DNA of 64,000 nucleotides, from the NCBI RefSeq assembly GCF_024639685.1, contig NZ_JAHEHX010000021.1, positions 1-64,000 of the forward strand, written 5' to 3'. The notes beneath the pieces were generated by a model that did no database searches, was not told the DNA's origin, and worked only from the letters and a program-made list of their open reading frames with translations. Both the position numbers and the translations under genes were made by a program. Of the stretch, positions 26,452-37,000 are shown piece after piece (the first letter of the stretch is position 1; each line of letters opens with the position of its first letter). This stretch comes from Polaribacter sp. (GTDB lineage Bacteria > Bacteroidota > Bacteroidia > Flavobacteriales > Flavobacteriaceae).

Positions 26452-27267
26452 TTATTCTTCGCCCACAAATTTATCCATTACAGGATCACTTACACCCATA
26501 TTAGAGAAACCTCCATCATGAAATAAGTTCTGTAAAGTTACTTTCTTAGTTAAATCTGAAAACATTGTAATAGTATAGTCTGCACATTCTAATGCTGTGG
26601 CATTACCTAATGGACTCATTTTTTCTGCATATTCTATAAAACCATCAAATCCTTTAACTCCACTACCTGCAGTAGTTGGTGTTGGCGATTGAGAAATTGT
26701 ATTTACACGAACTTTGTGATCTCTACCAAAGAAGTACCCAAAACTACGTGCAATACTTTCTAAATAGGCTTTATTATCAGCCATATCATTATAGTCTGGA
26801 AATACTCTTTGTGCAGCCATATATGTTAAAGCAACAATAGAACCCCACTCACTCATGGCATTTTTGTTATATAACACATTCATAACTTTATGAAAAGATA
26901 CTGCAGAAATGTCCCATCCTTTTGTAGTGAAATCATATTTTGGATCTGTATAGTGTTTTCCTTTACGAACGTTTACAGACATACCAATTGAATGTAAAAC
27001 AAAGTCTATTTTACCTCCTAGAATTTCCATAGATTTTTCTACAAGATTGTTTAGGTCATCCATAGAAGTTGCATCTGCTCCAATAACCTGAGAGTTTGTC
27101 TTTTCTGCTAAAGCATTTAATTCACCCATTCTTAAAGCGATTGGTGCATTTGTTAAAACGAAAGTTGCACCTTCTTCATGTGCTCTTTCTGCTACTTTCC
27201 AAGCAATTGACTGCTCATTTAAAGCTCCAAAAATTATTCCTCTTTTTCCTTTTAATAAATTGTACAT
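26452..27267 (-). CDS. fabI: Enoyl-[acyl-carrier-protein] reductase (NADH)
   Basis: Performs the last reduction in each cycle of fatty-acid elongation. 271 residues of the FabI class of the short-chain dehydrogenase family: GALNEQSIAWKVAERAHEEG cofactor loop near the start, LVHSIGMS-like segment (VLHSIGMSVN) near residue 87, and the catalytic Y-x6-K in YNDMADNK (about residues 160-167). The cofactor is probably NADH, by family. It lies 52 bp downstream of recN, with its own TATATTTG box in that gap. Confidence 0.96.
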   Translation of the reverse strand: MYNLLKGKRGIIFGALNEQSIAWKVAERAHEEGATFVLTNAPIALRMGELNALAEKTNSQVIGADATSMDDLNNLVEKSMEILGGKIDFVLHSIGMSVNVRKGKHYTDPKYDFTTKGWDISAVSFHKVMNVLYNKNAMSEWGSIVALTYMAAQRVFPDYNDMADNKAYLESIARSFGYFFGRDHKVRVNTISQSPTPTTAGSGVKGFDGFIEYAEKMSPLGNATALECADYTITMFSDLTKKVTLQNLFHDGGFSNMGVSDPVMDKFVGEE

Positions 27268-27310
27268 AATACTAGATATTCGTTTACTGGTTATTTTTTA
27301 GTTGATGGAA

Positions 27311-27318
27311 CAAATATA
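27311..27318 (-). promoter_or_regulatory. Possible -7 box of fabI (TATATTTG)
   Basis: Minus-strand TATATTTG lies 43 nt upstream of the fabI ATG and just before the recN stop. No exact TTTG at the -33 position. Confidence 0.4.
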
Positions 27319-27319
27319 G

Positions 27320-28972
27320 TTAATTTAATAACTCTTTTGCATGTGTTAAAGCCGAATCTGAAATGTCTTTACCACTTAACATTTCTGCTATTTCTACCAC
27401 TCTTTCTTCTGTAGAAAGTTGTTTTAAGTTGGTTGTAGTTACACCTTTAATTTCCTTCTTAAATACTTTGTAATGGTTATTACCTTTTGCTGCAATCTGT
27501 GGCAAATGAGTAATTGCAATTACTTGCATATTTTTACTCATCTGTTGCATAATAGCAGCTATTTTATTAGAAACTTCTCCTGAAACACCTGTATCTATTT
27601 CATCAAATATAATAGTCGGTAATTGTGTATTTGCAGATAAGACTTTTTTTACTGACAGCATTATTCTAGACAACTCTCCACCAGAAGCAACTTTTTTTAA
27701 TTCTCCATAGTTCCCTCCTTTATTTGCTGAAAATAAAAACGAAAGTTCATCTTTACCATTTGTAAAATAAGAAGTTGTAGGCTTTAGTTTTATAGAAAAA
27801 CGAGCATTTTCCATTCCTAAATCTACTAAAAGTGTTTCTAATTCTTTGGTTAAATTAGGTATTGCTTTTGTTCTGTTTTTTGTGATGATTGAGGCAATTG
27901 CATCTAATTTATTCGATACAATTTCAATCTCTTTCTTTTTATTATTGATAGTTTCTTCTGCGTTTTCTACCTGAGAAACTTTGTCTTCTAATTCTTCTAG
28001 AATAGTTAGTAGCTCCTGGTTAGAATTTACATAATGCTTTTTATGTAAATTATAGATTAATTGAAGTCTATCATTTAATTCCTCAATTTCATTAGGATTA
28101 AAATCTACATTTTCATTTGCATTTTCTAATTCTGCAACAATATCATCGAACTCAATTTTTATTGAAGTGATTCTTTCTGATAGATTTTGGTATTCTTTAG
28201 AAAAAGTAGATATTTTAGAGAGCCTATTCTCTAAAGAATTTAACAAGTTCTGTAAACCAATTTCTTCATTATCCGATATTTCTAAAGATTCTGAAAGATT
28301 TACCTTTATATCTTCTATATTGTTAAGCTTTTCTAGCTTTTCTTCTAATTCTTCTTGCTCATCTGCCTTTATATTTGCTTCATCTAACTCATTGAATAAA
28401 TGTAAATTGTAATCGTGTTTCTGATTAGCCTCTTTTTGAGCTTGTTCTAAATTTTGAAATTCCTTTTTTAACTGATTTAGTTTTTTGAATTGTACACCGT
28501 ACTTTTCTAATTCGCTTTGGTTTTTTTCAAGTGCATCTAAAATTGTAAACTGAAAACTATTATCTGACAATTGCATAGTTTGATGCTGTGAATGCACATC
28601 TATCAATTTTACTCTTAATTCATTCAAAACACTAAGCTTAACAGGAGTGTCATTCACAAAAGCTCTCGATTTACCTGAAGGTAATATTTCTCTTCTGATA
28701 ATTGTTTCTGATTCGTAGTCTAAATCTAACTCGTTAAAAAAAGCTTTTAAGTTATAATTCTCTATAGCAACCTTGGCTTCTACCACACATTTTCTTGAGG
28801 TATCTTTTAAAGATGACAAATCTGCTCTATTCCCTAAAACCAAACCTAATGCACCCAATAAAATGGATTTACCTGCACCAGTTTCTCCTGTAATTATAGA
28901 TAAACCAGAAGAAAAATCGATGGCTAATTGATTGATTAAAGCGTAGTTATTTATAGAAAGTTGTGTAAGCAA
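27320..28972 (-). CDS. recN: DNA repair protein RecN
   Basis: An SMC-like ATPase for double-strand break repair. 550 residues: Walker A GETGAGKS at about 30-37, two long coiled-coil arms (about 160-370) around a short hinge, then the ABC signature ASGGELSRIML (about 437) and Walker B TIIFDEIDTGVSG (about 465). SFVNDTPV and DVHSQHQTM near 110-135 are also typical of RecN. It lies in the same direction behind the DUF4835 gene and ahead of fabI. Confidence 0.96.
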   Translation of the reverse strand: MLTQLSINNYALINQLAIDFSSGLSIITGETGAGKSILLGALGLVLGNRADLSSLKDTSRKCVVEAKVAIENYNLKAFFNELDLDYESETIIRREILPSGKSRAFVNDTPVKLSVLNELRVKLIDVHSQHQTMQLSDNSFQFTILDALEKNQSELEKYGVQFKKLNQLKKEFQNLEQAQKEANQKHDYNLHLFNELDEANIKADEQEELEEKLEKLNNIEDIKVNLSESLEISDNEEIGLQNLLNSLENRLSKISTFSKEYQNLSERITSIKIEFDDIVAELENANENVDFNPNEIEELNDRLQLIYNLHKKHYVNSNQELLTILEELEDKVSQVENAEETINNKKKEIEIVSNKLDAIASIITKNRTKAIPNLTKELETLLVDLGMENARFSIKLKPTTSYFTNGKDELSFLFSANKGGNYGELKKVASGGELSRIMLSVKKVLSANTQLPTIIFDEIDTGVSGEVSNKIAAIMQQMSKNMQVIAITHLPQIAAKGNNHYKVFKKEIKGVTTTNLKQLSTEERVVEIAEMLSGKDISDSALTHAKELLN

Positions 28973-29032
28973 GTCTACTTATTTTTATAAGTTAAAATTA
29001 ATGAAATAAAATCAGAAAATTAAAAGAAAATA

Positions 29033-29923
29033 TTACTCAATATTTCTCCACTTTGCATTATTATTTGGAGAAATTCTTTTTAAGGTTGTACTAACATTAG
29101 AACTATTTTTAGTTCTTGGGCCATCTGAATAAATATTTACAATCTCATTGGCTTTGGCATCAAAAAAAATTCTAATCAAATAGTTACCTACTGTTTTATT
29201 AAACAGTTGCTCCATAGAAAGCACACTGGTTTCTAAAGTCTGTTTTGCAAATTCTTTGTTAGATGCAAAGTTATCCATCCCTTTTATATGATAATCATAC
29301 AATACCTCTCTATACTTTTTTAATTTTGGTGCTAGTAGATTATCTATCAACAAATAACGATTTTGTTTACCAACTACATTTTGCCAAGAAGCTAAACCAC
29401 TCTGCTGTGCTTGTAACATGACATTCTGTGCTTCTTTTAATTCGAAATCTCCACCAAATTTTGAGAAGGTATCTGCATCTACTCCTAAAATAGTATATAC
29501 ATAAAAAACAATGGTAGAAATTAAATTACTATCAAAAGCGTTTCTATTGTAATTTAAAGGATCGAACTCATTATAACGAAATGTAAAATCGTTATCCTTA
29601 ATATTAAGTATTGGTGTTAAATAACTTGAGCCATAAACAGGTCTAGAAGACTGCACTTGCAATGTTGCATTAAATGTATTATCGTTTCTAGAGGTAATAA
29701 TAACGTTCATTGCACAATCTACCCTTTCCTCCGTTTGAACAACTCTGTCTGTCCATTTTGTTTTATTGATAAATTCTGATAATGCATTTTCTAAGGTTAC
29801 AAATACTTGTCTATTAGAACCTGCAATTTGTTCGTAATTTATTTTTACCAAACAATTTAATTCTTGTGAAATAATTCCATTGGCAAACAATAACAAAGTA
29901 AATAGTACTAATAGTTTACGCAT
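29033..29923 (-). CDS. DUF4835 family secreted protein
   Basis: 296 residues with a cleavable signal peptide (LLVLFTLLLFANGIISQ, cut near residue 20). The mature start ELNCLVKINYEQIAGSNRQVFVTLENAL and the following FINKTKWT match the DUF4835 family, which in Bacteroidota is nearly always encoded between coaBC and recN, as here. No function is known to me; a periplasmic or outer-membrane-associated role is inferred from the signal peptide. The start overlaps the coaBC stop by 8 bp. Confidence 0.88.
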   Translation of the reverse strand: MRKLLVLFTLLLFANGIISQELNCLVKINYEQIAGSNRQVFVTLENALSEFINKTKWTDRVVQTEERVDCAMNVIITSRNDNTFNATLQVQSSRPVYGSSYLTPILNIKDNDFTFRYNEFDPLNYNRNAFDSNLISTIVFYVYTILGVDADTFSKFGGDFELKEAQNVMLQAQQSGLASWQNVVGKQNRYLLIDNLLAPKLKKYREVLYDYHIKGMDNFASNKEFAKQTLETSVLSMEQLFNKTVGNYLIRIFFDAKANEIVNIYSDGPRTKNSSNVSTTLKRISPNNNAKWRNIE

Positions 29924-31127
29924 CTAGCTTTAATATAATTTCGTTAATGATGTCTTTAGCAACCTCATCCTTTGATTTTAAATTGAGCGGATTTTCATTA
30001 AAATCTTTATCAATAATAGTAATTTTATTTGTATCTGTTGCAAAACCCGCACCTTTATCTCTCAATGAATTTAAAACAATAGCGTCTAAATTTTTACGCT
30101 TTATTTTATTTTTTGCATTTTCTACTTCGTTATTCGTCTCTAGAGCAAAACCTACTAAAAATTGTTGCTTTTTGATAGCTCCAAGAGATGCTAAAATATC
30201 TTTTGTTGGCGCTAACTCAATAGTTAACGAAGTATCTTTCTTTTTTATTTTCTGAGCTATAACATTTTTTGGTTTATAATCTGCAACTGCTGCAGATAAT
30301 ATTGCTATATCTACATCCTTAAAATATTTATGTGCTTCTACATACATTTCTTCTGCAGCAACTACATTAATTCTACGTATTAATGAATGTTTAATTTGTT
30401 GTTGACTTGGTCCAGAAATTAAATACACTTCTGCTCCTAAATTTGCAGCAGTTTTAGCAATTGCAAACCCCATTTTACCTGAGGAATGGTTACCAATAAA
30501 ACGCACAGGATCTATTGCTTCGTAAGTTGGCCCAGCAGTGATTAATACCTTTTTACCTTTTAATGGTAATTTAGAAAGTACATCTTTCTCTATAAATGAA
30601 ACAATATCTACTGGCTCAGCCATTCTGCCTTCGCCTACTAAACCACTAGCTAGTTCTCCAGAAGTAGCAGGAATCATAATGTTTTTAAAGAATTGAAGTT
30701 TAGATAAACTTTCTATGGTTGACGGATGTTTATACATATCCAAATCCATTGCAGGAGCAAAATAAACTGGACATTTTGCTGATAAGTAAGTTGCTAATAA
30801 TAAATTATCGCAAACACCGTTTGCCATTTTAGATAGTGTATTTGCAGTGGCTGGAGCAATTAAAAAATAATCTGCCCAAAGGCCTAAATCTACATGATTG
30901 TTCCAAACCTCGTTTTTATCTTCTTTATCATAAAAAGTAGAGTTAACAGGGTTTTTAGAAAGTGTGGAAAGTGTAAGAGGTGTTATAAAATCTTTAGACG
31001 CAGGTGTCATAATAACTTTAACATCTGCGTCTAATTTTATAAGTAAGCGAACTAAACTGGCTGTTTTATAAGCAGCAATTCCTGCAGTAATACCTAAAAG
31101 AATTTTTTTACCACTTAAAACAGACAT
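29916..31127 (-). CDS. coaBC: Bifunctional phosphopantothenoylcysteine decarboxylase/synthetase
   Basis: Two successive steps of coenzyme A synthesis. 403 residues. The N-terminal flavoprotein decarboxylase (CoaC, 1-180) begins [18 protein letters not shown] and has the APAMDLDMY loop and the GVCDNLL segment; the C-terminal synthetase (CoaB, 185-403) has [18 protein letters not shown] and HSSGKMG, then the AAVADYKP motif. It follows the omega-subunit gene by 3 bp and overlaps the DUF4835 gene. Confidence 0.96.
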   Translation of the reverse strand: MSVLSGKKILLGITAGIAAYKTASLVRLLIKLDADVKVIMTPASKDFITPLTLSTLSKNPVNSTFYDKEDKNEVWNNHVDLGLWADYFLIAPATANTLSKMANGVCDNLLLATYLSAKCPVYFAPAMDLDMYKHPSTIESLSKLQFFKNIMIPATSGELASGLVGEGRMAEPVDIVSFIEKDVLSKLPLKGKKVLITAGPTYEAIDPVRFIGNHSSGKMGFAIAKTAANLGAEVYLISGPSQQQIKHSLIRRINVVAAEEMYVEAHKYFKDVDIAILSAAVADYKPKNVIAQKIKKKDTSLTIELAPTKDILASLGAIKKQQFLVGFALETNNEVENAKNKIKRKNLDAIVLNSLRDKGAGFATDTNKITIIDKDFNENPLNLKSKDEVAKDIINEIILKLDA

Positions 31128-31130
31128 GGT

Positions 31131-31451
31131 TTATTCTGCTTCTGGAGTTCTGTAATATACTTTGTCATTTAACCATTCTTCTACAGCAATTGCAGTTGGC
31201 TTTGGTAAACGCTCGTAAAATTTAGAAACTTCTATTTGCTCTTTATTTTCAAAAACTTCTTCTAAACTATCATTATAAGTAGCAAACTCATCTAATTTAT
31301 CTACTAATTCTTTCTTTAAATCAGAATTAATTTGATTTGCTCTTTTAGCAATAATAGATATTGCTTCGTAGATATTCTCAGTTGGCGATTCTATTTCGTC
31401 TTTATTATAAGTAATTGTACTTAAAGCTGCTTTTGTATCTTTATAATCCAT
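31131..31451 (-). CDS. rpoZ: RNA polymerase omega-type subunit (Bacteroidota form)
   Basis: 106 residues. The N-terminal part contains SPTENIYEAISIIAKRANQI (residues 22-41), a match to the alpha-helical core (YEAVxIxAxRAxQI) by which omega binds the beta' subunit. The C-terminal half (AVEEWLNDKVYYRTPEA) is specific to Bacteroidota. In this phylum the gene sits between bamD and coaBC, as here, and not with spoT or gmk. Automatic annotation often calls it hypothetical. Confidence 0.85.
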   Translation of the reverse strand: MDYKDTKAALSTITYNKDEIESPTENIYEAISIIAKRANQINSDLKKELVDKLDEFATYNDSLEEVFENKEQIEVSKFYERLPKPTAIAVEEWLNDKVYYRTPEAE

Positions 31452-31468
31452 AATAGTAGTTATTATTT

Positions 31469-32320
31469 TTAAACTTTCTCTTTTTCCTTTATAATTTCTA
31501 AAACTTTTGCAATCCTTATTTCTTCTTTTTGTAAAGTAGACAACATACTGTCAGCATCCTCTAGAAATTTAGAATTAGGATAATTTCTAACCAATTTTTC
31601 ATATGCTTCAATAGCATCTTTAATTCTTTCTGGTCTTCTTCTTTCTGTACTTTTTAGTACATAATCATGTGCTGCTTTCAATCTATAAAACAAAGCCTCT
31701 TCTTTAAATTCTGAACCTAAATAATCAGATAACAAATTATCAAAAGCTTGAATTGCAGCTTTATAGTTTCTCATATCATAATCTGCAGTAGTATAATATA
31801 CTTTAGCAATATCAAAATATTTTTTTTGCAATTTATATCTCAGTTCTTTATAGTGAGCATTTGCTTCTTCTAATTTATCGGAATCTGGATAATTATTGAT
31901 AAACATCTGGAAAGCTTCCAATGCCTTTTTTGTATCTGTTGGATCTTTACTTGACACAGGTGAAGCTAATTTATAACTATATGCAGATAAAAAGGCAGCT
32001 TCCTCTAACTTAGAACTATTTGGGTAATTTTTTGTAAAACGGTCAAAATAATATCCTGCTGTTGTGTAAGTTTTTACATTAAAATTAGATTGAGCAACCA
32101 TAAATTGTATTCGTTCCATTTGTGGTTTACCTCTGTAAGCTGGTGTAATTTTCTCAAACAAACGCAATGCCTTGCTAAACTTTTTAGTTTCGTACATTTT
32201 TACGGCCATATTGTATTTTTCTTCTACACTACCCTTATTTAACACTTTTTGGTATTCACCACAAGAGTATAATAAAAGACTTAAAGCCAATAAATATGCT
32301 AAATTTTTAATTTTTTGCAT
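31469..32320 (-). CDS. bamD: Outer membrane assembly lipoprotein BamD
   Basis: Part of the BAM complex that inserts beta-barrel proteins. 283 residues with a lipoprotein signal peptide (LAYLLALSLLLYSC, Cys at residue 20), then five TPR-like repeats: FSKALRLFEKI, AGYYFDRFTKNYPNS, ALEAFQMFINNYPDS, AIQAFDNLLSDY and AIEAYEKLVRNYPNS. The repeated YP(N/D)S turns are typical of BamD. It heads a run to fabI. A TAATTTTG box lies only 4 nt before the ATG. Confidence 0.95.
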   Translation of the reverse strand: MQKIKNLAYLLALSLLLYSCGEYQKVLNKGSVEEKYNMAVKMYETKKFSKALRLFEKITPAYRGKPQMERIQFMVAQSNFNVKTYTTAGYYFDRFTKNYPNSSKLEEAAFLSAYSYKLASPVSSKDPTDTKKALEAFQMFINNYPDSDKLEEANAHYKELRYKLQKKYFDIAKVYYTTADYDMRNYKAAIQAFDNLLSDYLGSEFKEEALFYRLKAAHDYVLKSTERRRPERIKDAIEAYEKLVRNYPNSKFLEDADSMLSTLQKEEIRIAKVLEIIKEKEKV

Positions 32321-32324
32321 CCTG

Positions 32325-32355
32325 CAAAATTATGAATTAATTATGGATAATAAAA
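32325..32355 (-). promoter_or_regulatory. Probable bamD promoter (TTTT-N19-TAATTTTG)
   Basis: Minus-strand TAATTTTG (32325-32332) ends 4 nt before the bamD ATG; TTTT (32352-32355) lies 19 nt upstream. A leaderless mRNA is implied. Confidence 0.55.
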
Positions 32356-32513
32356 GCATTTATTTTTATCAAAATAAAACTCAGTCATTGTTTAATTATG
32401 CCCTAAGACTTTATCTTAAATTCAAATAAGACTCAATGAAACAATCGACAATGCAATAATGCATTAAAAAGTCTTAAATTATTAATAAAAAGATACTAAA
32501 AGTTTGTTAAGAA

Positions 32514-33389
32514 TTAAAAGGAAGCTACGTAGTTGGCTATCCTTTCTGTTAACTGATTACTAGCTTTTACTAATGGTAAACGTACTTCATTACCACATAT
32601 CCCTAACTCTTTTAATACAGTTTTAATTCCTGCAGGGTTGTTTTCTTCAAAGATGTAGTCGATAATATCCATCAACTTAAAATGAATTTGATAGGCTTCT
32701 TTATTTTCACCTCCTAAACCTAATTGAATCATTTTACTAAATTGATGAGGAAAAGCTTGTCCTATTACAGAAATAACACCTGAGCCTCCTGCTAAAGCTA
32801 CGCCTAATGCTAAATCGTCATCTCCAGAAATTATTAAAAAATCCTCTGGCTTGTTTTTTAATAAACTATTGTATTGTTGCTGTATGTTACCAGCTTCTTT
32901 TACACCTACAATATTGGTAAAGTCATTTGCTAATCTTATAATTGTTGAAGGCTCCATATTTTTAGCAGTTCTACCAGGAACATTATATAAAATTATTGGT
33001 AATTCTGTTGCTTCTGCTAAAGCTTTGTAATGTTTATAGAAACCTTCTTGAGTTGGTTTACTGTAATAAGGAGCTACAGACAAAATACCATCTATCCCTG
33101 TAAAATCTCTAGTTTTAAATTCTTTAACAACCTCGGCTGTATTATTACCTCCAACACCTAAAACTAAAGGAACTCTATTATTGTTTTCTTTAATAATTAG
33201 ATCTATAATTTGCTGTTTTTCTTCTTTAGTAATCGTAGCACTTTCTGCAGTTGTACCATTTATTACTAAATAATTCGTACCATTTTTTATATTAAAGTTT
33301 ACTAACTTTTTAAGTGCTTCAATATCTACAGATAAATCTTCTTTAAAGGGTGTGATTAAAGCTACACCTGTACCAACAAATTTTTGCAT
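32514..33389 (-). CDS. dapA: 4-hydroxy-tetrahydrodipicolinate synthase
   Basis: Condenses pyruvate and aspartate semialdehyde, the first committed step to diaminopimelate and lysine. 291 residues of the TIM-barrel DapA family: [12 protein letters not shown] at the start, [10 protein letters not shown], the catalytic Tyr in ILYNVPGRT (about residue 132-140) and the Schiff-base Lys in [10 protein letters not shown] (about 160). I start at the ATG at 33389; an in-frame GTG 24 bp upstream lies in a promoter-like box. A second dap gene, dapF, is at 6.4 kb. Confidence 0.96.
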   Translation of the reverse strand: MQKFVGTGVALITPFKEDLSVDIEALKKLVNFNIKNGTNYLVINGTTAESATITKEEKQQIIDLIIKENNNRVPLVLGVGGNNTAEVVKEFKTRDFTGIDGILSVAPYYSKPTQEGFYKHYKALAEATELPIILYNVPGRTAKNMEPSTIIRLANDFTNIVGVKEAGNIQQQYNSLLKNKPEDFLIISGDDDLALGVALAGGSGVISVIGQAFPHQFSKMIQLGLGGENKEAYQIHFKLMDIIDYIFEENNPAGIKTVLKELGICGNEVRLPLVKASNQLTERIANYVASF

Positions 33390-33412
33390 TAATTTTATTT
33401 TTTTGGATACCA

Positions 33413-33420
33413 CAAAATTA
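33413..33420 (-). promoter_or_regulatory. Possible -7 box of dapA (TAATTTTG)
   Basis: Minus-strand TAATTTTG, 23 nt upstream of the dapA ATG at 33389. It fits TAnnTTTG, but no TTTG lies 19 nt upstream. Confidence 0.4.
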
Positions 33421-33490
33421 CAATATTTAGAAATATGAAATTGTATAATTATAGCAGAATATTAAGAATACACAACTTTAAGATTGAAGT

Positions 33491-33997
33491 TTAATTTTTT
33501 AGTTTTTTTAAGATTTTCAGATACTTTTTTAACTCCTGAAAAAACATCTTATTTGTATTAGTTGGTATGGAAATTTCTAAATCATACAACTGTTGATTTA
33601 CATTAGAAATTCCTGCTTTAAATTTAGCATCAGAGCGCAATACAGCATTTTCAATATAAATGTTTTTTGAATTAAAAAGTCCGATTAATAAATCAAAAGG
33701 CTCTTCTATGAAAACTTTAAAACTAGGTTGCTTAATTTTACCATTCCACTTGAAATCTTTCTCTGTAAAATGCTTATAAGAAACTTCTTGTTTTCTATTA
33801 TATGGTCTGAAACTATAAATTTTTACATTACTGATGTCTAAAACATCTTCTAATTCTTGTTTTATTTTTAAAATACTATAATTAGCATCTTCTGTTATAA
33901 CACCAACTGTTTTTATAGAACCACTACTGACTTCTCTATTTTTTTCTTTTAGTAAAAGTAATTTTTTAAAATTTTTATTGATAAATTGTTTTTTCAA
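33491..33997 (-). CDS. Conserved flavobacterial protein (DUF6913-like)
   Basis: 168 residues, Lys-rich, with TTG as start codon; an in-frame stop lies 21 bp before it, so no other usual start is possible. SIKTVGVITEDANYSILKIKQELED and a later FDLLIGLFNSKNIYIEN suggest an alpha/beta fold. It resembles the proteins labelled DUF6913 that lie beside dapA in related genomes, which I recall only in outline. No signal peptide, so cytoplasmic. It is upstream of dapA on the same strand, with a 100-bp gap. Confidence 0.65.
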   Translation of the reverse strand: MKKQFINKNFKKLLLLKEKNREVSSGSIKTVGVITEDANYSILKIKQELEDVLDISNVKIYSFRPYNRKQEVSYKHFTEKDFKWNGKIKQPSFKVFIEEPFDLLIGLFNSKNIYIENAVLRSDAKFKAGISNVNQQLYDLEISIPTNTNKMFFQELKKYLKILKKLKN

Positions 33998-34056
33998 TTG
34001 TTTTGAATGTTTTTTTTAAAACTTCGTTAAATTTATGTGATCTATCGAGTATTACA

Positions 34057-37000
34057 TTAGATTTTTTTTCGATTATCATCAGACTTTGTATCTATCAATT
34101 TATTGTAAGGATCTACACCAACCTCTGTAGGTCTGCGATCTACAATAATCGAAATTTTATTATTAATCGCAGTAATTTTATGCTTTTGTAGGTAAATTTC
34201 TTTTTCCTTTTTCACTCCATCAACCTCTTCTTCTGCAAAAACACCTATATCAATATAATCGTTTAATTGAGTAGAAAGTATTTCTTTATCTGAGTCTGGT
34301 GTTTTATAAATTAAAGTGTCTCCTACTAGTTCTCCATAGAATTTTTTACCTTTTTCATCATTCTTGTATTTAGCTACTTCAAACTCTATATCTACTTGAT
34401 ATTTTCCATTGTCTAACTCTTTCGCCTCCACCTCTAAAATTCTATTTTTGTAAAGTGTAATCGTTTCGAACATATCTTTCATGATGTATTGTAAAGAATC
34501 TGGAGTAACCTCTCTGATAAAATCTACCATTTCTATGGATGTAGTATAAGGTGGTTCTTGAAATTTAACTTTTTCTATATACCTTTTTAAAGCTCCATTT
34601 AATTTTTCATCACCTATAAAATCACTTAAAGCATAAAAAACTAATGACCCTTTTTGATAACGTATATAACCTTGACCATCATTAAACATTAATGGTTTTT
34701 CACGTTTACTTTCAAAGGTCCTTTGTTGTAAATAACCATCTAAAGATTCTTTTAAAAAAGTTCTCATTTTAGATTTACCTAGCTCCTCTTCTAACACTTT
34801 TAAAGCAACATATTCAGACATACTTTCAGACAACATTGTGGCTCCTAAAACATCTGCACCAATTACTTGATGTGCCCACCATTGATGAGCAACTTCGTGC
34901 ACAGTTACTGCATAAGGATAATCTACACCATCATCACTTTCATCATCTACATCTGCTATAAAACCTATACTTTCTGAAAACGGAATTGTATTTGGAAATG
35001 ATTGCGCAAACGTACCTCCTGTTTTTGGAAATTCTATAATTCTGACTTGTTTGTGTTGATAAGGACTAAAATTTTCTGAATTATAATCTAATGAAGCTTT
35101 CATACCTTTCATCATTCTATCTAAATTAAATTCATGTCCTTTATGATAGTAAATTTCTAGACTAATGCCTTTATACATTTCTTTTTCCACTTCATATCTT
35201 GCAGAATTGAATGCATAGAAATTTAAAATTTTACTATCCATTTTATAATGGAAATATTTACGACCATCTTCTACCCATTCTTTCTGTAAATATCCAGGAG
35301 CTATTGCAATTTGATCTTCTGAAGTAGAAACAGTTGCTTCAAAATCGATCCAATCTGAGTCTTTAGAAATGTAAGTATTGCCTAAAGCTGTTGAATCTGA
35401 TGGATGAGGACGTAGATTGTTCTTTGGTAAATCGTATTTTTTACGAGTTTGATTGTCTGTCAATTCTCCTGCAGCAGAATATCCTAAATTAGGAAACATT
35501 GAGTTATTGATAAATGTTCCATTTTTTCTAATTGGAGAATTTTGACTAAACATGGTATTCTTATCACTTTCTACTGTAACTTTTAACGCTAACGTATCTC
35601 CAGGAAGTAAAGAACTGTCAAAATGATAAATATCAAAGTTATGTATGGTGTCTTCTAAAACCAATTGATTAGATCTTGTAAATTCAAACGTACTTTTGGC
35701 TGCATTATGATTAAGAAAAACGCTATCTATAACTTGGTTTGTTTTGTTAACCATTTGCATAACTGCAGAAGCTTTAAACGTTCTTTCTTTAGGATAAATA
35801 TCTACGTTAGTTTTAACAGCTATAATTCTTGGTTGTTTATAATCTTCGTATTTTTTATATTTCTTTTCCCACTCAACTCTTCTTTTTTCGATTTCTTTAC
35901 CAGTAAAGCTTTCTTTATCGATATTATTTTCTTTAAAAATGGTAAAACCTAATCCTAAGAAAGCAACTAAGAATATGATAAAAGTTGTAGAAATTTTTCC
36001 TGTTAATCTATTTTTAGCAATAGCAAAACGTTCTGCAAAAGAAAACGGAATTCCACGAACCCAAAAAGACAAAGCCACAATAATTAAAGTGATACCTCCT
36101 AAAAGCCAATAGGTTTTGTACCATAAGTAAGGGCCTAAAGAAAAACCATAACCATTCATGTCTGAATAACTAAAACCTGGGCCTTCATTGTATTTAAAAA
36201 TAGCTTGCTCTAAACCAATAAAAGATAATAAAGGCATACCAACTGCTATGATTAATAATGCAAAAAGACCTAAATATGGGTTTCTAATTAACGTTTGAAT
36301 AAAGAGCGCTAGCAAAGCCCAAACTATATAGTTAAGAAAATCTAACACATACAATTCATAAATATAATGACCAATTTCAAAGTTATAGTAGCCTTTGTAT
36401 ATCTGAAATATAATTCCAGAAATCATAATTACACTTACCAACACCAATTGCATTTTTAATAGTGCAATTAACTTAGAAAACAATAAAGACCAATTAGGTA
36501 TTGTAGTAGCATCAACCAAATGATTTACTCTTGCAATTTGTGCTCTTTGTACTAATAAACCAGCATATAAAAATGTACAAATGTTTATCGATAAAACAAA
36601 AACACCACCTCCATTTAGCATTTGCCAAGTAACAGGTAAAGTTTGAGTACCAAAAATACTACCCGCTGTAAATAAACCTACCACAATTAAAAGAACACCT
36701 ACTAAAACTATAGAAATAAAAGGCCAACTTTTAATGATGTATTTAAAATCGATGTTCGATAACCTCCAAGTAGCTTTTAAGTTTTGAGCTAAAGAATAAT
36801 CATGCGTAACTTTAGGTAAGTTAATTTTAGTAATTCCACTGTAATTTCTTTTTATAATTCTTTCTCCTTTTACTTTTCTAAAAGAAAATGAAATTGCATT
36901 CTGACTGAATGAAAAGATTTTATACACCAATCCAAAAATAATTGCAGCAATTAAAGACCACAACATACGATTGTAAATAATCATAGATTCTACAGGAATT

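Noticed and set aside
32172..32429. An 85-codon plus-strand frame across the bamD start
   Set aside because: It overlaps the bamD signal-peptide region antisense and the bamD promoter; its product has no family features.
34003..34191. A 62-codon plus-strand frame over the end of the permease-peptidase gene
   Set aside because: Mostly antisense to a conserved gene end; low-complexity translation and no start signals.
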